The notes beneath the pieces were generated by a model. That model worked only from the letters and a program-made list of their open reading frames with translations. It made no database searches and was not told the DNA's origin. From Planctomycetota bacterium (GTDB lineage Bacteria > Planctomycetota > Phycisphaerae > WQYP01): a stretch of DNA of 64,000 bases. This document shows, in pieces, positions 25,948 to 35,150 of the stretch; the stretch's first letter is position 1, and every line of letters starts with the position of its first letter. Made by a program: the position numbers and the translations under genes. The stretch is taken from the NCBI GenBank assembly GCA_021790385.1, contig JAJYDW010000005.1:34880-98879 (forward strand), written 5' to 3'.

Positions 25948-27309
25948 ATGATTACCACAGATACCATTGTCGCCGTCAGCTCGCCACCCGGTCGTGGAAC
26001 CAGGGGAATTATCCGCCTCAGCGGCCCGGACTCTCATCGCCTGGCGATGCAGGTCGTAGAAATTCTGCAACCTTTGAACACCGGCTTTTGGCTTGCGGCG
26101 CAGGTGCGCAGTGTCAAGGCCCCGGCGGGCGTTATTTTTCTGGAAAAACCGCGAAGTTTCACCGGCCAGGCGATGGTCGAACTTCATCTGCCTGGATCCC
26201 CCGTATTACTCCAGATGGTTATGGCGGAACTGCTCCTGGCCGGCGGCCGGAGCGCTCAACCCGGGGAATTCACAGCCCGGGCATTTTGCGGCGGCAAATT
26301 TGACTTGACGCGTGCCGAGGGTATTGCCGCGACCATCGCCGCCCGCAATCGTCGACAACTCCGCGCCGCTGAAAACCTGCGAAGCGGAGAATTGTTTCGT
26401 TGGACGCATAACCTGGCGGACCAACTGGCGGAGCTTTTGGCGCTCGTGGAGGCCAATATTGATTTTACCGAAGAGCCCGATGTCAGTTTCATCTCCGCTG
26501 CAGCCCTGCACCGGCAGTTGGAAGCTCTGGGTGATAAAATCGCCGCACTGGTGGATAGCGCCGGCCGGTGGGAAGATTCTGATTGCCAACCGTCGGTGGT
26601 CATGCTGGGCCGACCCAATGTCGGCAAAAGCTCACTTTTGAACGCCCTGCGCGGCGAACACCGGGCCATTGTTTCAGACCTGGCCGGCACCACACGCGAC
26701 GCGATCTCGGTGAGCCTCTGCCACAAGGGGCTGCACTTTCGCCTGACCGATGTTGCCGGCACAAGTGATCACCCATCCCCGTTGGGGCTGCAAATGGACA
26801 TGGCTCGCGAGCAATGTCTGCAGACTGCCGATGTCATTTTACTGGTAACAGCTCCACCGGAAGATCCACGGTTGGCCGCGAAAGCCCTGGCCGACACTAT
26901 GGAAAAATACAGCGTACCGCTCATTTTGGTGCAAAACAAGGCTGATCTTCCTGCATTTTCTGCCGTAGATGCCCATCATTTACCCTGGCCGACTATCAAC
27001 GTTTCTGCCCGCACCGGCCAGAATATCGATCCGCTCCAAGACCTGATAACCAGTGCCATCAACCAGGGACCTGCGTTGACCGGCGACCATATCGCGCTGA
27101 ATGCCCGTCATCGCGTGGTGCTGCAGCAGGCACTTGGCTCCATGCGGGAAGCGGAAAAACTCTGCTCCACCACCGCTGGTGATACCATGCCGGAACTGCT
27201 GGCCGGAGAACTGCGGCAGGCCTTGCAGGCCCTGGGCGAAATTTCCGGGGCCATCAGCGCCGATGACCTGCTGGGTAAAATTTTCGGCCGATTCTGCATC
27301 GGCAAATAA
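25948..27309 (+). CDS. mnmE: tRNA modification GTPase MnmE
   Basis: The product is 453 residues. With MnmG it makes the 5-carboxymethylaminomethyl modification of U34 in some tRNAs. The N-terminal folate-binding domain begins TIVAVSSPPGRGTRGIIRLSG. The G domain has GRPNVGKSSLLNAL (G1), GTTRD (G2), DVAGT (G3; usually DTAG) and NKAD (G4). The C-terminus is FCIGK, with the conserved Cys. Family length is normal. The DTAG-to-DVAG change is a small deviation. It is co-directional with yidC (35 bp). Confidence 0.96.
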   Translation: MITTDTIVAVSSPPGRGTRGIIRLSGPDSHRLAMQVVEILQPLNTGFWLAAQVRSVKAPAGVIFLEKPRSFTGQAMVELHLPGSPVLLQMVMAELLLAGGRSAQPGEFTARAFCGGKFDLTRAEGIAATIAARNRRQLRAAENLRSGELFRWTHNLADQLAELLALVEANIDFTEEPDVSFISAAALHRQLEALGDKIAALVDSAGRWEDSDCQPSVVMLGRPNVGKSSLLNALRGEHRAIVSDLAGTTRDAISVSLCHKGLHFRLTDVAGTSDHPSPLGLQMDMAREQCLQTADVILLVTAPPEDPRLAAKALADTMEKYSVPLILVQNKADLPAFSAVDAHHLPWPTINVSARTGQNIDPLQDLITSAINQGPALTGDHIALNARHRVVLQQALGSMREAEKLCSTTAGDTMPELLAGELRQALQALGEISGAISADDLLGKIFGRFCIGK

Positions 27310-27316
27310 CGCCTCT

Positions 27317-28168
27317 CTATGCCACCGCGGCCAGGGAAATTACCTGCTCGCACAAAGCGGACACCGTGTATTGCCGGGCCAGATCGATCGCCACCACCGC
27401 ACCGTGATTGTGCGACGAATCAATCAGAAACAAACGCTCGGCCATATCACCAAACCCCTTTTCCCGGGGTTGATGTCCACAGATAAAAATCTCTGCAAAC
27501 CACAGGCGGGAAAGTTCCCGGAGCACCCCCACAGTCTGATGGCGCCCCCAAATCATGCGGTAAACCGAGCCCATCCGGGCATAATCACCGGCGCCAAGCG
27601 GGCGCGTGAGAATGCCGGGGTCGAAATGGGCCATATCCGTCGGCCCGGGCAGCGAATGACTGACCAAAATACCATTCACCGTAATACAGGCCAGCGGTAA
27701 ACTCAGCACAAACGCCCGAAACGCCGCCGCCACCTCCGCCGCCCGCGAGCCGAAATGCACACTTATCGCCCGGTTAAAGCGATCCGTCAGGTCGTATCCA
27801 TCCTTGAGAATAGGCATGCCGAAAATCTGCGCCCAGTCGTGATTAGACAAGATAAAATGCACGCGTCCGGGAAACTTCAGGGACCAGGCAATGGCTTCCA
27901 TAAGTAAATCCAGACTGTTGTCCTCGCCGTGCGCCCCCAAGGCTCCACCATGAATTAATTCCTGCAGCACAACATGCCGTTGGGTGAAAGAGTCTAAAGC
28001 AGAAAGCGTGACGATCCGCTCAAAATTGCGGCGGTGATTGTGCAGATCGCCGGTGACTATCAACTCACCTTCTGCAGGTAAATGCAAAAGCTGGCTGTTT
28101 CGCAGCGGGTTGCCCACGGCCTGTCGGGCTGCCTGCATCAATAAATCAATCGTGTGACTGGTCTTCAT
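27317..28168 (-). CDS. Metallophosphoesterase, PPP-like
   Basis: The product is 283 residues. Metal-binding motifs in order are TGDLHNH (Asp-x-His), a degenerate second motif (GGALGAHGEDN), LSNHDW (Asn-His-Asp), VSHSLPGP and CGHQPREKG. This order is that of calcineurin-like enzymes, with the region between the second and third motifs (HGEDNSLDLLMEAI) unlike the first metallophosphoesterase in this window. It follows the kinase gene on the same strand by 104 bp, so a kinase/phosphatase pair is possible but not shown. It is convergent with mnmE (7 bp between stops). Confidence 0.75.
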   Translation of the reverse strand: MKTSHTIDLLMQAARQAVGNPLRNSQLLHLPAEGELIVTGDLHNHRRNFERIVTLSALDSFTQRHVVLQELIHGGALGAHGEDNSLDLLMEAIAWSLKFPGRVHFILSNHDWAQIFGMPILKDGYDLTDRFNRAISVHFGSRAAEVAAAFRAFVLSLPLACITVNGILVSHSLPGPTDMAHFDPGILTRPLGAGDYARMGSVYRMIWGRHQTVGVLRELSRLWFAEIFICGHQPREKGFGDMAERLFLIDSSHNHGAVVAIDLARQYTVSALCEQVISLAAVA

Positions 28169-28272
28169 ATAAAGCGTCCGCCGCGAGAGTGCTTCAGGTG
28201 TTTTATACTACCAACCTGGTTTATCGCCAACATCCATCCCGCCTGGCCGCACCCGGGTTGACACTTTTTTAG

Positions 28273-29169
28273 TTACGTAACCGTATCGTCCTTATTGCCG
28301 GTAGCGGCCGGGCTGGTACCGCCCAAGCCGAGGGTATCATCCAGGCGCAGGGTGGAGCTTAAGCTTAATACCAGTTCCAACCGGGAAATCACCTCATCCA
28401 TACTGGCCGGGCGATCCGATGGACGATTTTCAATACATTCCAAAATGAGTTTGGAAAATGACACGGGAATACGCGGATTGATTTCATGCGGAGAAACCAA
28501 TTCGCGCGAGGATACCGCGGCCAATCCCTGCCGGCGCTTGGGAATGACCGTGGGAACGTGCCGATCGGTGACGCACCAGTAAAAGGTGGCCCCGAAATTG
28601 AAAACGTCGGTGGCCGGGGTCAGCGGGCCCAAGGCCACCTGTTCCGGGGCGATATAATCCGGAGTTCCCTGGATGCGGGATTTGACCGTACCGATGGTAC
28701 AACTCTGGCCGAAATCAATGATCTTGCAGTGGCCATCCGGGTTGACTAGAATGTTGTTAGGTTTGATATCTGCATGTACATAGCCCAACTTATGCATGGC
28801 CCCCAGCCCGCGCGCGACCTGGCAGGCGATGGACAGCAAATCCCGTAAATTGGCCGGCCTTTCGGAGTCCAGCGAGGTGCCATCCACCAGATCCATCAGC
28901 AAATGCAATTCAACGGTGGTCAGCAGTTTGCGTTTTTTAATCAGCCGGTGGCTTTTACGCAGGGCTGGATGGTCAAACTGGCTACTGATCTGATATTCCT
29001 GGCTGGCCTGTTCCAGGAATCTATCATCTTCGGCACTGCGGCGTATAACCCTTTTGAGAGCATAGACCTGGCCCGTCCGGTTTTCGCACACGGCATAAAT
29101 AGTGCTTCTTGCTCCGTAGCCGAGACACGAAAGCACTTCAAAATCTGATATTTCCGGTAACGGTTCCAT
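28273..29169 (-). CDS. Hanks-type serine/threonine protein kinase, soluble
   Basis: The product is 298 residues and consists almost wholly of a kinase domain. It has a glycine-rich loop (CLGYGARSTIY), ATP-binding Lys (YALKRV), catalytic loop HADIKPNN (His-Ala-Asp instead of His-Arg-Asp, as in many planctomycete kinases), IDFG (metal-binding Asp) and GTPDYIAPEQV (activation segment). No membrane segment or sensor domain is present; the last 30 residues are Thr/Asp-rich and could be autophosphorylated. It probably phosphorylates cytoplasmic proteins. It is followed by a metallophosphoesterase gene. Confidence 0.92.
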   Translation of the reverse strand: MEPLPEISDFEVLSCLGYGARSTIYAVCENRTGQVYALKRVIRRSAEDDRFLEQASQEYQISSQFDHPALRKSHRLIKKRKLLTTVELHLLMDLVDGTSLDSERPANLRDLLSIACQVARGLGAMHKLGYVHADIKPNNILVNPDGHCKIIDFGQSCTIGTVKSRIQGTPDYIAPEQVALGPLTPATDVFNFGATFYWCVTDRHVPTVIPKRRQGLAAVSSRELVSPHEINPRIPVSFSKLILECIENRPSDRPASMDEVISRLELVLSLSSTLRLDDTLGLGGTSPAATGNKDDTVT

Positions 29170-29333
29170 TAAATTTAATCAGGTCCTTTTTCCGTCAGGG
29201 CGGCGCCCCCATAATCCATCGGCCAAAAACAACCGGTAACATGCCGATAATTACCAACATCCAGGCCAATAGAGCAACGCGGCAGAGCTATGAGCATTGC
29301 CGCGGCGTCAAGGTCTGGATATGCCAGACCTGT

Positions 29334-30062
29334 TTAACGGCCCAACAACCCATTGAATTGGCTGGAGAGAGATGCTTCCTGCGGGGTGGAATCGCTGGCA
29401 ATATCCCATTGAAACTTCACCCGTGAATCCGGAACATTGTACTTGCGCTGAAGCTGCTGAACCAGGCGCTGCAAAGTCGCCACCTGATTCCGCGAAAAAG
29501 GCTGGACATTTACATTACCTATAAGACAAATACCAATGGCTTGCTTATAAACGGTATAATGATGATAGCGAGGATCGGGCCACTGGCAATAGGGTGCGGC
29601 GAACTCCTGATGCAGCCAAGTTGTTCCAATTTCAACATTTCCATCCGCCTTGTCGGCGCTGTTGTGCCCATTGTCAATTACAAAATGAAAATCAGCAGGT
29701 ACCTCCTGAAGCACCCGGCCGCCGGCGACACCGGGACCATGGGTATCTTCCAACAAACGTCCACGCTCCAGCTCCGCCGCATCACCCGCGGAACTATGCG
29801 ACTGATAAATAACGATGTATTTCCACCGCCGCGCCGGCACCAAGGGGGCCAGATGCCGCAAAGTCAGGTAATCAAGGTTGACGCGATTGCTTGCAGCCAG
29901 CAGGTTATACCGGCTGACTCCGGCAATCGGATGACCTTCCAGCAACAGCAGCATGCCGGCACACAACGACAGACTGAACACCAGACTGACCAGCACTGCA
30001 AAAACACGGCTGTAAGTTACCGGCTGTTTGCGTGATCGACTTTTACCAGTACTGGCGGCCAT
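29334..30062 (-). CDS. Amidase_2/PGRP-fold protein, zinc ligands apparently degenerate
   Basis: The product is 242 residues. An N-terminal membrane anchor or signal (residues ~20-40, AVLVSLVFSLSLCAGMLLLL) precedes a peptidoglycan-recognition-like domain: YIVIYQSHSSAG (strand 1, usually VIHHSAT), FHFVIDNG, HHYTVYKQAIGICLIGN and a C-terminal QLQRKY. In active amidases a GHRD motif and a later Cys complete the zinc site. Here the equivalent strand reads VKFQWDIASDS and no Cys follows, so at least two ligands are missing. It may bind peptidoglycan without cutting it. It probably faces the periplasm. Confidence 0.65.
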   Translation of the reverse strand: MAASTGKSRSRKQPVTYSRVFAVLVSLVFSLSLCAGMLLLLEGHPIAGVSRYNLLAASNRVNLDYLTLRHLAPLVPARRWKYIVIYQSHSSAGDAAELERGRLLEDTHGPGVAGGRVLQEVPADFHFVIDNGHNSADKADGNVEIGTTWLHQEFAAPYCQWPDPRYHHYTVYKQAIGICLIGNVNVQPFSRNQVATLQRLVQQLQRKYNVPDSRVKFQWDIASDSTPQEASLSSQFNGLLGR

Positions 30063-30393
30063 GGACCAAACCTTATGAAATCCCTAAACCCCACTATCGG
30101 ACAATCAAGGGCATATTCATCAATTTATCACAGCAACGTGATTAAATCCAGTCTCATGGCCTCCGGTCCGACTTATTTGTTAATCCGACCGGCGGATAAA
30201 TTTCGATATGCTATTGACCAAAGACGTCCGGATGTCTACCATATGTGTGTTTGGCATTTCTGGGTGAGAAAGCCGGATGACGCTATGGGTGCTTCCGGGG
30301 TTTAGTTGGTCTTAAAAAAGTTCCCCGCTGGCAAAGCAGTTGCGGATGCTGTGGAATTCAGCAAGCGGTACAATAGAGACAGGAGTATGAATT
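30063..30393. other. Divergent intergenic region, nothing recognised
   Basis: It lies between the amidase-like gene (minus) and the membrane coiled-coil gene (plus). A plus frame at 30075-30305 lacks a ribosome-binding site and any domain, so it is not called. TACAAT at 30369-30374 could be a -10 element of the downstream gene but no partner -35 is evident. Confidence 0.4.
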
Positions 30394-31422
30394 ATGAACG
30401 TCGAAGCCGCCCTTCTCCACGCCAAACGAGTTCTGTTTGTATTCTTGAGTCTGGGTCTTTTAATCCTGATACTGGGCATTGTCTGCCTGGCCATTACGCT
30501 CAAAGAAACCGCTGTACACGTGGGCGGCTGGCAGGCGTTTGACCAGGCCGCGCCCAGTCTGGCCATTATGCTGTTCGGCCTGATGATTACCATTACCGTC
30601 GGCTTCATCGAGCCGCTGCTGGCCATTCGACTGCAACAGACCGCCGCCGAGCACTGGCGCTATGAACAGATCCGCGGAGCCATGGAAAGTCAGCGTCAGC
30701 AACTGGAAGCCATCCGCGAAAGTGTTTCGCTTTCTGATGCGGCCAAACAGGTGGCCTACCGCCATAAGGATCGCGAGGCCCTCCGCCATGCGATCCGTGA
30801 GGATATTGATAAAAATGACTACGAAGCGGCCTATTGGCTGACCAGCGAAATGGAACGCCGCTTCGGCAGCAAGCAGGAAGCAACCCAATTGCGCGACATG
30901 ATCGAAAGCGCTCGCCGCAAATTCATCGAAACTGAAGTGCGCGAATCGCTGGTACATTTTGATCAACTGCTCAAACGCTACGACTGGGCGTCCTGTTACC
31001 GGGAAATGGAACAACTCATGCGCATGTTTTCATCGCATCCTGATATCCAGCGGCTGCCCGAGCGACTCCAGGCCTCCCGTGAAGCCCACAAACGATCTCT
31101 GCTGCGGGAATGGAAGGATTCCGTTTCCAAGGATGATGTGGATCGGAGTGTGGAACTCCTCAAGCAGTTGGATCAATACCTTACCCCGGGTGAAGCGGAA
31201 GGTTACAAGGAAATAGCGCGTGATGTATTTAAAAAGAAACTCCAGCAGCTTGGTGTACAGTTTGCCCTGCACGTCAATGATAAAAACTGGCCCGACGCTC
31301 TTCGCATCGGCCAGCAGATTATCGACGAATTTCCCAACGCCCGCATCGCCTCGGAAGTGCGCGACCGGATGCCCATTATCAAGGAAAAAGTCCAGCCGAC
31401 CCAGCCGTCGCTTGCCATCTGA
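30394..31422 (+). CDS. Membrane-anchored helical/coiled-coil protein of unknown function
   Basis: The product is 342 residues; AGGAG is 8 nt upstream of the ATG. Two hydrophobic segments near the N-terminus (VLFVFLSLGLLILILGIVCL and SLAIMLFGLMITITVGF) place the rest in the cytoplasm. That rest is almost wholly helical and charged, with heptad-like stretches (EQIRGAMESQRQQLEAI; the segment near residue 155), followed by TPR-like pairs of helices (NDYEAAYWLTSEM, DVDRSVELLKQL, KNWPDALRIGQQI). I do not recognise the family. A scaffold that carries repeats on a membrane anchor is the best description. fmt follows 81 bp downstream. Confidence 0.7.
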   Translation: MNVEAALLHAKRVLFVFLSLGLLILILGIVCLAITLKETAVHVGGWQAFDQAAPSLAIMLFGLMITITVGFIEPLLAIRLQQTAAEHWRYEQIRGAMESQRQQLEAIRESVSLSDAAKQVAYRHKDREALRHAIREDIDKNDYEAAYWLTSEMERRFGSKQEATQLRDMIESARRKFIETEVRESLVHFDQLLKRYDWASCYREMEQLMRMFSSHPDIQRLPERLQASREAHKRSLLREWKDSVSKDDVDRSVELLKQLDQYLTPGEAEGYKEIARDVFKKKLQQLGVQFALHVNDKNWPDALRIGQQIIDEFPNARIASEVRDRMPIIKEKVQPTQPSLAI

Positions 31423-31503
31423 AATAGCAGTGCCTATGCCGTCGGACCGGTCGGGGACAATTGCGCCATGGCCATGGAACGGCGCGCCGGGAGTTGCTCT
31501 CGG

Positions 31504-32469
31504 ATGAACATTGTCTTTCTGTCTTCCGGTGCTTTTGGCATTCCCACCCTGAAGCTTCTGCTTGGCGGCCGCCATCGGATACTGGAGGTGATTTCGCAAC
31601 CAGACCGACCGGCCGGCCGCGGGCGGCATTTTACACCCACCCCCGTGGCGGAATTTGCACGGGACCATGGTCTGCCCGTCACCACCGCCGCCAATATTAA
31701 CGATCCGGAATCGCTTTCCCGAATGGCCGATCTGGCGGCAAACGTCATGGTGGTTATAGCGTTTGGACAGAAGCTATCGGATCACCTGCTGGCACTGGCA
31801 CCCCACGGAGGAATTAACCTGCACGCATCGGTGCTGCCGGATTTTCGCGGAGCCGCCCCGATTAACCGAGCCATACTGGCCGGACTCACGCACACCGGAG
31901 TATCGGTGATTCGAGTTAGCAGTCGCATGGATGCCGGCGATATTCTCGGGGTTTGCCATACACCAATTGGAGATACCGAAACCGCTGGCGAATTGCATGA
32001 CCGCCTGGCCGTACTGGGGGCCCCCCTGCTGGTGCAGGTTTTGGACCAGTTGGAAAGTGGAGCCTTGATCCCGGCCACCCCGCAGGATGAATCCCGCGCT
32101 TCCGCGGCACCCAAACTCAGCCGCGCCATGGGCTGGGTTGATTTTACGCGCCCCGCCACCGTAGTTTCCGCAAGAATCCGCGGCTTGTCGCCATGGCCCG
32201 GCTGTGCAGTAGACGTTTTCACCACCGAAGCGAAACTGCGCACCGGGGCCATCGTCCACAAGTGCCGCGCCAACGCCGATGCACCGGTACCGTCCGGTAC
32301 AGCCCCCGGAACCGTATTGCCGGACCTCACCATAGCCTGTGGTACGGGCACACTTTCCATCCTCACCCTGCAACCCGCCGGCCGCAAAATGATGGATCTA
32401 CCCTCATTCATCAACGGCTACGGCCTGGCAGCCGGTTACCAGCTCCAATCATTGCCGCCCACTGGCTGA
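31504..32469 (+). CDS. fmt: Methionyl-tRNA formyltransferase
   Basis: The product is 321 residues. It transfers a formyl group from 10-formyltetrahydrofolate to initiator Met-tRNA. ATG 31504 starts the conserved strand MNIVFLSSGAFGIPTLK; in-frame upstream codons are not conserved. The active-site loop INLHASVLPDFRGAAPINRAI (Asn, His) and RMDAGDI (Asp) are intact. The C-terminal OB-like tRNA-binding domain starts near RGLSPWPG. No def gene lies next to it. The following response-regulator gene starts 29 bp after its stop. Confidence 0.95.
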   Translation: MNIVFLSSGAFGIPTLKLLLGGRHRILEVISQPDRPAGRGRHFTPTPVAEFARDHGLPVTTAANINDPESLSRMADLAANVMVVIAFGQKLSDHLLALAPHGGINLHASVLPDFRGAAPINRAILAGLTHTGVSVIRVSSRMDAGDILGVCHTPIGDTETAGELHDRLAVLGAPLLVQVLDQLESGALIPATPQDESRASAAPKLSRAMGWVDFTRPATVVSARIRGLSPWPGCAVDVFTTEAKLRTGAIVHKCRANADAPVPSGTAPGTVLPDLTIACGTGTLSILTLQPAGRKMMDLPSFINGYGLAAGYQLQSLPPTG

Positions 32470-32498
32470 ATTTCGCCAATGACGTTATTTTATTGTCC

Positions 32499-33920
32499 AT
32501 GAGTCGCGAAAATTCCATCCGGGTTCTGATTGTTGATGACGAAGTGGATCATGCGGATGCCATCAGCGAGGCCATTGCCCGTATCGGCTTGCCGGTCAAA
32601 CAGGCTCACAATCTAGTCGATGCGAAGCGTTTTTTTACCGAGGATGAATTTGATCTGGTCATCACCGATTTGCGCATGGACAGTCTCCGCGACGGTTTTG
32701 ATCTGCTGGAATTCGTCCGCCGCACGCGCCCCGGCACCGAAGTCATTGTGGTAACCGCACATGGAGATGTTTCTACGGCGGTGGAGGCAATGCGTAACGG
32801 AGCTTGGGATTTTATTCAAAAACCGCTGGATCTGGATATCATCCGGGCCCAGGTGCGGCGGGCGGCCGAAAAGATCCGCCTCCACAAACAAAATTCCCAG
32901 TTTCAGATCGCCCTGGATCAGAAATTCGGCATGCAGGGAATTATCGGTAACAGCGAACCCATGCGCCGCGCCCTGCAGATGGTGCGGCAAATAGCCCCTA
33001 CGGATATCAGCGTGCTGATTCTGGGTGAATCCGGCACAGGCAAGGAACTCATCGCCCGGGCCATTCACCAGAATTCCCGACGCAGCGCCGGCAGGTTCGT
33101 AGCCCTCAATTGCGCCGGCCTCAACGAAAGCACCCTGGAAGATGAACTGTTCGGTCATATCCGCGGGGCCTTTACCGACGCCCGCGGAGATCGCGAAGGC
33201 CGCTTTGAATATGCCGACGGCGGCACCCTTTTCCTCGATGAAATCGGCGATATGCCCCTGACCATGCAGGCCAAGCTGCTGCGGGTTCTGCAGGATCGCC
33301 AGATTGTGCGCATCGGTTCCAATGACCCCATTGATGTGGATGTGCGTTTTGTGGCCGCCACCAACAAAGACCTTGAGCACGCCATACGTATCAAGGAATT
33401 CCGTGACGATCTTTATTTTCGCATCAAAGGGGCGACCATTCACCTGCTGCCGCTGCGTCTGCGCCGTGAGGATATCCCACCCCTCATCAACCACGTCATC
33501 GAGAAAAGCGCACAACGCCTCGGCAAGAGCATTCGCGGCATTGAACCCGAAGCCCGCAAAACGATGGTGGCCTACGACTGGCCCGGCAATGTCCGGCAAC
33601 TGGAAAATGTCATTGATAACATGATTGCCCTGGCTACCGGTCCGCTGTTGACCATGGCCGATGTGCCGGCGGAAATTGTCGGTCCCTATTCGGTGGAAAC
33701 TCTGTCCACCACGGCGCTGGTGCCCGTGAATCACCTGGATACCGGCCCAGGCTCGGCCATCACCAACGTGGTCGGCATGACGCTGGCGGATCTGGAAAAG
33801 CAGGCCATCGACAAAACGCTTAAAATGTTCAATGGCAATCGGGAACAGGCCGCCCGGGCACTGGGTATCGGCGAAAGAACTCTTTACCGCAAAATCAAAG
33901 AATACGGCATTAACGAATAG
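32499..33920 (+). CDS. NtrC-type sigma54-dependent response regulator
   Basis: The product is 473 residues from ATG 32499, at the start of the receiver domain (VLIVDDE acidic pocket, phosphoacceptor Asp in VITDLRMDS, Thr/Lys in VVTAH and IQKPLD). The AAA+ domain (~residues 140-370) has GESGTGKE (Walker A), FLDEIGDMP (Walker B) and a sigma54-contact loop reading GAFTDA instead of GAFTGA, a variant also known elsewhere. A Fis-type helix-turn-helix (EQAARALGIGERTLYRKIKEYG) ends the protein. No partner histidine kinase is in the window. ispF starts 8 bp after its stop, suggesting an operon. Confidence 0.93.
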   Translation: MSRENSIRVLIVDDEVDHADAISEAIARIGLPVKQAHNLVDAKRFFTEDEFDLVITDLRMDSLRDGFDLLEFVRRTRPGTEVIVVTAHGDVSTAVEAMRNGAWDFIQKPLDLDIIRAQVRRAAEKIRLHKQNSQFQIALDQKFGMQGIIGNSEPMRRALQMVRQIAPTDISVLILGESGTGKELIARAIHQNSRRSAGRFVALNCAGLNESTLEDELFGHIRGAFTDARGDREGRFEYADGGTLFLDEIGDMPLTMQAKLLRVLQDRQIVRIGSNDPIDVDVRFVAATNKDLEHAIRIKEFRDDLYFRIKGATIHLLPLRLRREDIPPLINHVIEKSAQRLGKSIRGIEPEARKTMVAYDWPGNVRQLENVIDNMIALATGPLLTMADVPAEIVGPYSVETLSTTALVPVNHLDTGPGSAITNVVGMTLADLEKQAIDKTLKMFNGNREQAARALGIGERTLYRKIKEYGINE

Positions 33921-33927
33921 GCTTTTT

Positions 33928-34410
33928 ATGCATGAATATCGCGTTGGCCTCGGCTACGACCTGCACCGCACCCAGGGCGATCGCCCACTGGTCTTGGCCA
34001 ATATCTCCATACCCCATGAAACGGGCCTGGTTGGCCATTCCGATGCCGACGTGGTGATCCACGCTCTTATTGACGCTATCACCGGTGCCGCCGCCCTGCC
34101 TGATGTCGGCGAAATGTTTCCCAATACCGATGCGCGGTATCAGGGGATTAACTCCGCGAACCTGCTGGACGCCGTGATGATGGAATTGGCTAAAACCCGC
34201 TGGCGTCTGGTTAACGTTGATATTGTTGTCATTGCCCAACGCCCCAAACTTGCGCCGCACAAACCCGCCATGCGCAACCGTCTTGCCGAACTGCTGAAAA
34301 TTCCGCTAAATTGCGTCAACATCAAAGGCAAAACCAATGAGCGGATGGATGCCATCGGAGAGGAAAAAGCCATTGCCTGCCATTGCGTAGCCCTGCTGGC
34401 AACCGCGTAA
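33928..34410 (+). CDS. ispF: 2-C-methyl-D-erythritol 2,4-cyclodiphosphate synthase
   Basis: The product is 160 residues and makes the cyclic diphosphate of the MEP isoprenoid pathway. The start (MHEYRVGLGYDLHR) contains the Asp-x-His zinc ligands; GHSDADVVIHALIDAI contributes the substrate loop and the third ligand; ALPDVGEMFPNTD and KGKTNERMDAIG are conserved. Length is normal for the trimeric enzyme. The genes fmt - regulator - ispF - ruvC are spaced 29, 8 and 21 bp, so they are probably co-transcribed. Confidence 0.96.
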   Translation: MHEYRVGLGYDLHRTQGDRPLVLANISIPHETGLVGHSDADVVIHALIDAITGAAALPDVGEMFPNTDARYQGINSANLLDAVMMELAKTRWRLVNVDIVVIAQRPKLAPHKPAMRNRLAELLKIPLNCVNIKGKTNERMDAIGEEKAIACHCVALLATA

Positions 34411-34431
34411 CCCCCTGCCATGGAGCGGCAC

Positions 34432-34914
34432 ATGCGAATTCTTGGCATTGACCCCGGCTTGCATCTCACCGGCTATGCACTGCTGACGCTGCACCCCCGT
34501 GGCCCGGCCCTGGAAGAAGCCGGAGTTTTACGCATTGGCACCAAAGAACCTCTGCCCAACCGTCTGCATCAACTGCACCTCCAGATGTCCCAATTACTGA
34601 TCGAATATCCCTGCGATCACATGGCTGTGGAGCAATTATACGCCCACTACAAACATCCGCGTACAGCCATTCTCATGGGCCATGCCCGCGGCGCGATACT
34701 GCTGGCCGCCGCCCAGGCCAATATCCCCATCACCAGCCTGTCCAGCACGCTGGTAAAAAAAATGGTCACCGGCAACGGCCACGCCACAAAGCGGCAGATG
34801 CAATTAGCCGTGGCTGCTTTGTACCGGCTGGCCCGACCACCTTCGCCCCCCGATGTTGCCGACGCCATCGCCATCGCCTGGACCCTGGCCGCCAAGCTCC
34901 AACAACACCGCTGA
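34432..34914 (+). CDS. ruvC: Crossover junction endodeoxyribonuclease RuvC
   Basis: The product is 160 residues from ATG 34432. It resolves Holliday junctions with RuvAB. The acidic residues are in place: GIDPG (first Asp), VEQLY (Glu) and a C-terminal PDVADAIAIAW (two Asp). HPRTAILMGHARGAILLAAAQ is typical of the family. A GGAG 6 nt upstream supports the start over the in-frame ATG at 34420. No ruvA or ruvB is adjacent. Confidence 0.95.
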   Translation: MRILGIDPGLHLTGYALLTLHPRGPALEEAGVLRIGTKEPLPNRLHQLHLQMSQLLIEYPCDHMAVEQLYAHYKHPRTAILMGHARGAILLAAAQANIPITSLSSTLVKKMVTGNGHATKRQMQLAVAALYRLARPPSPPDVADAIAIAWTLAAKLQQHR

Positions 34915-35150
34915 CTTATGAATCAGCCATCACGTCTACATCTCCTACGGGCCGGTGCCCGGGCCAACATCATTTCACTGCCGGCCAAGGTAAGTGTCGT
35001 CTCTATAACCCCGGCTACCATTCGTAATTGCACCATGAGAATCTGCTGCCGCCGCTAGCAAAAGTACAAAGCGATGGTATTGGAATTCACTCCAGCCACT
35101 TATCCCCCGATGGGTGGATAAACCAGCGGCGTTGGCCCATAATACCCAGC

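Noticed and set aside
23957..27309. Origin-linked rpmH-rnpA-yidC-mnmE-mnmG cluster
   Set aside because: Only yidC and mnmE are adjacent; rpmH, rnpA and mnmG are missing on both sides, so the classic cluster is not present.
32499..33920. Loss of sigma54 contact because of GAFTDA
   Set aside because: The D-for-G variant is known in natural NtrC-type proteins, so it is not evidence for inactivity.
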